The notes under the pieces were generated by a model that was not told the DNA's origin, made no database searches, and worked only from the letters and a program-made list of their open reading frames with translations. Positions 62,899-64,000 of a DNA stretch of 64,000 nucleotides are shown here, one piece after another; positions within the stretch are counted from its first letter, which is position 1, and each line of letters starts with the position of its first letter. The stretch is from Daphnia carinata (taxonomy: Eukaryota; Arthropoda; Branchiopoda; Diplostraca; Daphniidae). The stretch lies in NCBI RefSeq assembly GCF_022539665.2, contig NC_081333.1, forward strand, positions 1,178,001-1,242,000, in the 5' to 3' direction. The position numbers and the translations under genes are program-made.

Positions 62899-63340
62899 CG
62901 GGGGTACTCATCAGTTCAACGGGAGTAAACAGGACGAAGAAAGGTCGTCTGTTATTTTCCAGGCGGAATGTTGGACGATCATCGACCATCGTCGGCAATT
63001 GCAGAACACAAGCTAACAGCGACACGACAGAATCCGATTCTTCTGCTGTCTTCCTCACAACGTCGACTCAGACGGATATGCGAGACTCGGAAATTCAAAC
63101 TGATCCGTGGTGGCATCGATCGGAAGGTACACGGTAAAATCCGATTCCCTTGTCATCGTACACAGTATGTTAGTAGCCTTCGTTCCTTCTGGAAAACGGT
63201 ACACCATAGCGTGACCGGATGCGCGGCCTTGTAAAAAAAACTTGAAAGTTTGTCTGACAGTGGACGTCAAAGCTAAAAGACCCTTTCAATCAACGCACCG
63301 GTTAGCAGTGTGTAGCCCCGCTTGCTGGGACTTAATGGCG
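62899..63340 (-). CDS. Coding-like exons of an unidentified, possibly broken gene
   Basis: Three minus-strand pieces have coding-like codons and splice-like ends. They are about 63340-63300 (VVDAIKSQQAGLHTAN), 63253-63055 (VYRFPEGTKATNILC and DFTVYLPIDATTDQFEFPSL) and 63012-62899 (LQLPTMVDDRPTFRLENN and FFVLFTPVELMSTP). The first two join in phase through a 46-base intron. The second to third join does not keep phase with the donor I can see, and an in-frame TAG precedes the first piece. No family recognised. It may be a pseudogene, or my boundaries may be wrong. Confidence 0.35.
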
Positions 63341-63444
63341 TCAACTACGTTCACCGTTAACGGACCCTACCTTAACGTTTCAACTGGATAGCTAGGAGGC
63401 CAGCAACATTCCGTTGTTGGATCAATATTATTGTATAGTAGACA

Positions 63445-63861
63445 ATGAAGCCTCTTTTATTGTTTGTGTTGTTGGACTTGATGGCAGGTGTGCCGCTTCT
63501 TTGCTGCCGTGGATCGCACCGGAAGCTAGAAAGGGCGAAATGGAATGCACGGGTCTATCTTGGACCATTTGAACAACAACAAGAGGAAGATCAAGATGTT
63601 ATACAACAAGAAAGTTTGCCGGAAATGCAAGATAGCGACGCCAGTGTTGGCACGCGAACCCCTGACACGACCCTCGTTAAACAAGTACGTACATTATACA
63701 CAAAACCAATACCGACAGTTGATGCTGCACATGCAAACCATAACGAAGTTTGCGAAGGTTTCGTTTTCGTGCCAAACCCGTGCCAATGTGTAATTGTCCT
63801 CACATTGTATTACCTGGCTCCCATAAGCACTGCGTTAGACAGCGCCCATTTACCCTTTTAG
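63445..63861 (+). CDS. Possible secreted protein, first exon(s)
   Basis: A frame starting MKPLLLFVLLDLMAGVPLLC gives a clear signal peptide, then an acidic Gln/Glu-rich segment (FEQQQEEDQDVIQQE). A GTACGT donor follows Lys-Gln at 63684. Read through, the frame continues to a cysteine cluster (VCEGFVFVPNPCQC), while the cluster's apparent continuation (CNCPHIVLPGSHKHC, then LLGEVSPKLELVK) is in the next frame. So either an unseen short intron or a frameshift lies near 63790. The gene probably continues past the window. The minus strand is also open here (RGFIVYYT resembles the end of a CUB domain at about 63450), so the strand is not certain. Confidence 0.4.
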   Translation: MKPLLLFVLLDLMAGVPLLCCRGSHRKLERAKWNARVYLGPFEQQQEEDQDVIQQESLPEMQDSDASVGTRTPDTTLVKQVRTLYTKPIPTVDAAHANHNEVCEGFVFVPNPCQCVIVLTLYYLAPISTALDSAHLPF

Positions 63862-64000
63862 GAGAAGTATCACCAAAACTTGAGCTTGTAAAGATCAACC
63901 GTTCCATGCACAACAAAAATAGCATCGACATTTTGAACGAGCCTGTAGCTACATGTCGACTGCTTGTAACATTACATTTACGTAATTAACTATAAAATTT

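Overview
This is eukaryotic DNA, most likely from a branchiopod crustacean such as Daphnia. The genes have many short introns (often 50-90 bases) with GT/AG ends. The proteins read as arthropod members of animal families, including an oxytocin/vasopressin-like (inotocin) receptor and a sina-like RING protein. Non-coding DNA is full of A/T homopolymers and (AC)n/(TC)n microsatellites. The species call is inference; exons were assembled by eye from splice signals, reading phase and remembered family features.

Layout, left to right. An inotocin-type receptor lies on the minus strand (about 1.7-8.6 kb), with a 5.2 kb intron that holds a possible nested small secreted peptide on the opposite strand. 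RTF2, a replication-fork factor, follows on the minus strand (10.5-11.5 kb). A degenerate tRNA-like element sits near 12.4 kb. From 12.5 to 31.7 kb I find no convincing coding exon, only homopolymers, microsatellites and a few possible promoter or untranslated-exon signals. A leucine-rich-repeat surface protein with a probable GPI anchor is at 31.8-33.4 kb on the plus strand. Another gene-poor stretch runs to about 38.7 kb.

From 38.7 to 46 kb there are coding-like fragments, a MATH-only gene (minus), and two sina-like RING genes (plus) that lack the TRAF-like C-terminal domain. A complete nine-exon M14 carboxypeptidase follows (46.0-49.3 kb, minus). Its 52-base exon 6 abuts an intronic repeat block, and a damaged copy of exon plus repeat lies 4 kb away at 50.7-52.6 kb. 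The right end holds a DHHC palmitoyltransferase of the ZDHHC5/8 class (54.4-59.7 kb, minus), ZC4H2 (61.0-62.0 kb, minus), and unresolved coding-like pieces to the window end.

The genes do not form one pathway, as expected for an arthropod locus. The points most worth following are: the carboxypeptidase lysine at the specificity position, which predicts a preference for acidic C-terminal residues; the exon-6/repeat duplication with an internal inversion; the palindromic GGCTATAGCC repeat family; the separate RING/zinc-finger and MATH genes; and the nested secreted-peptide candidate.
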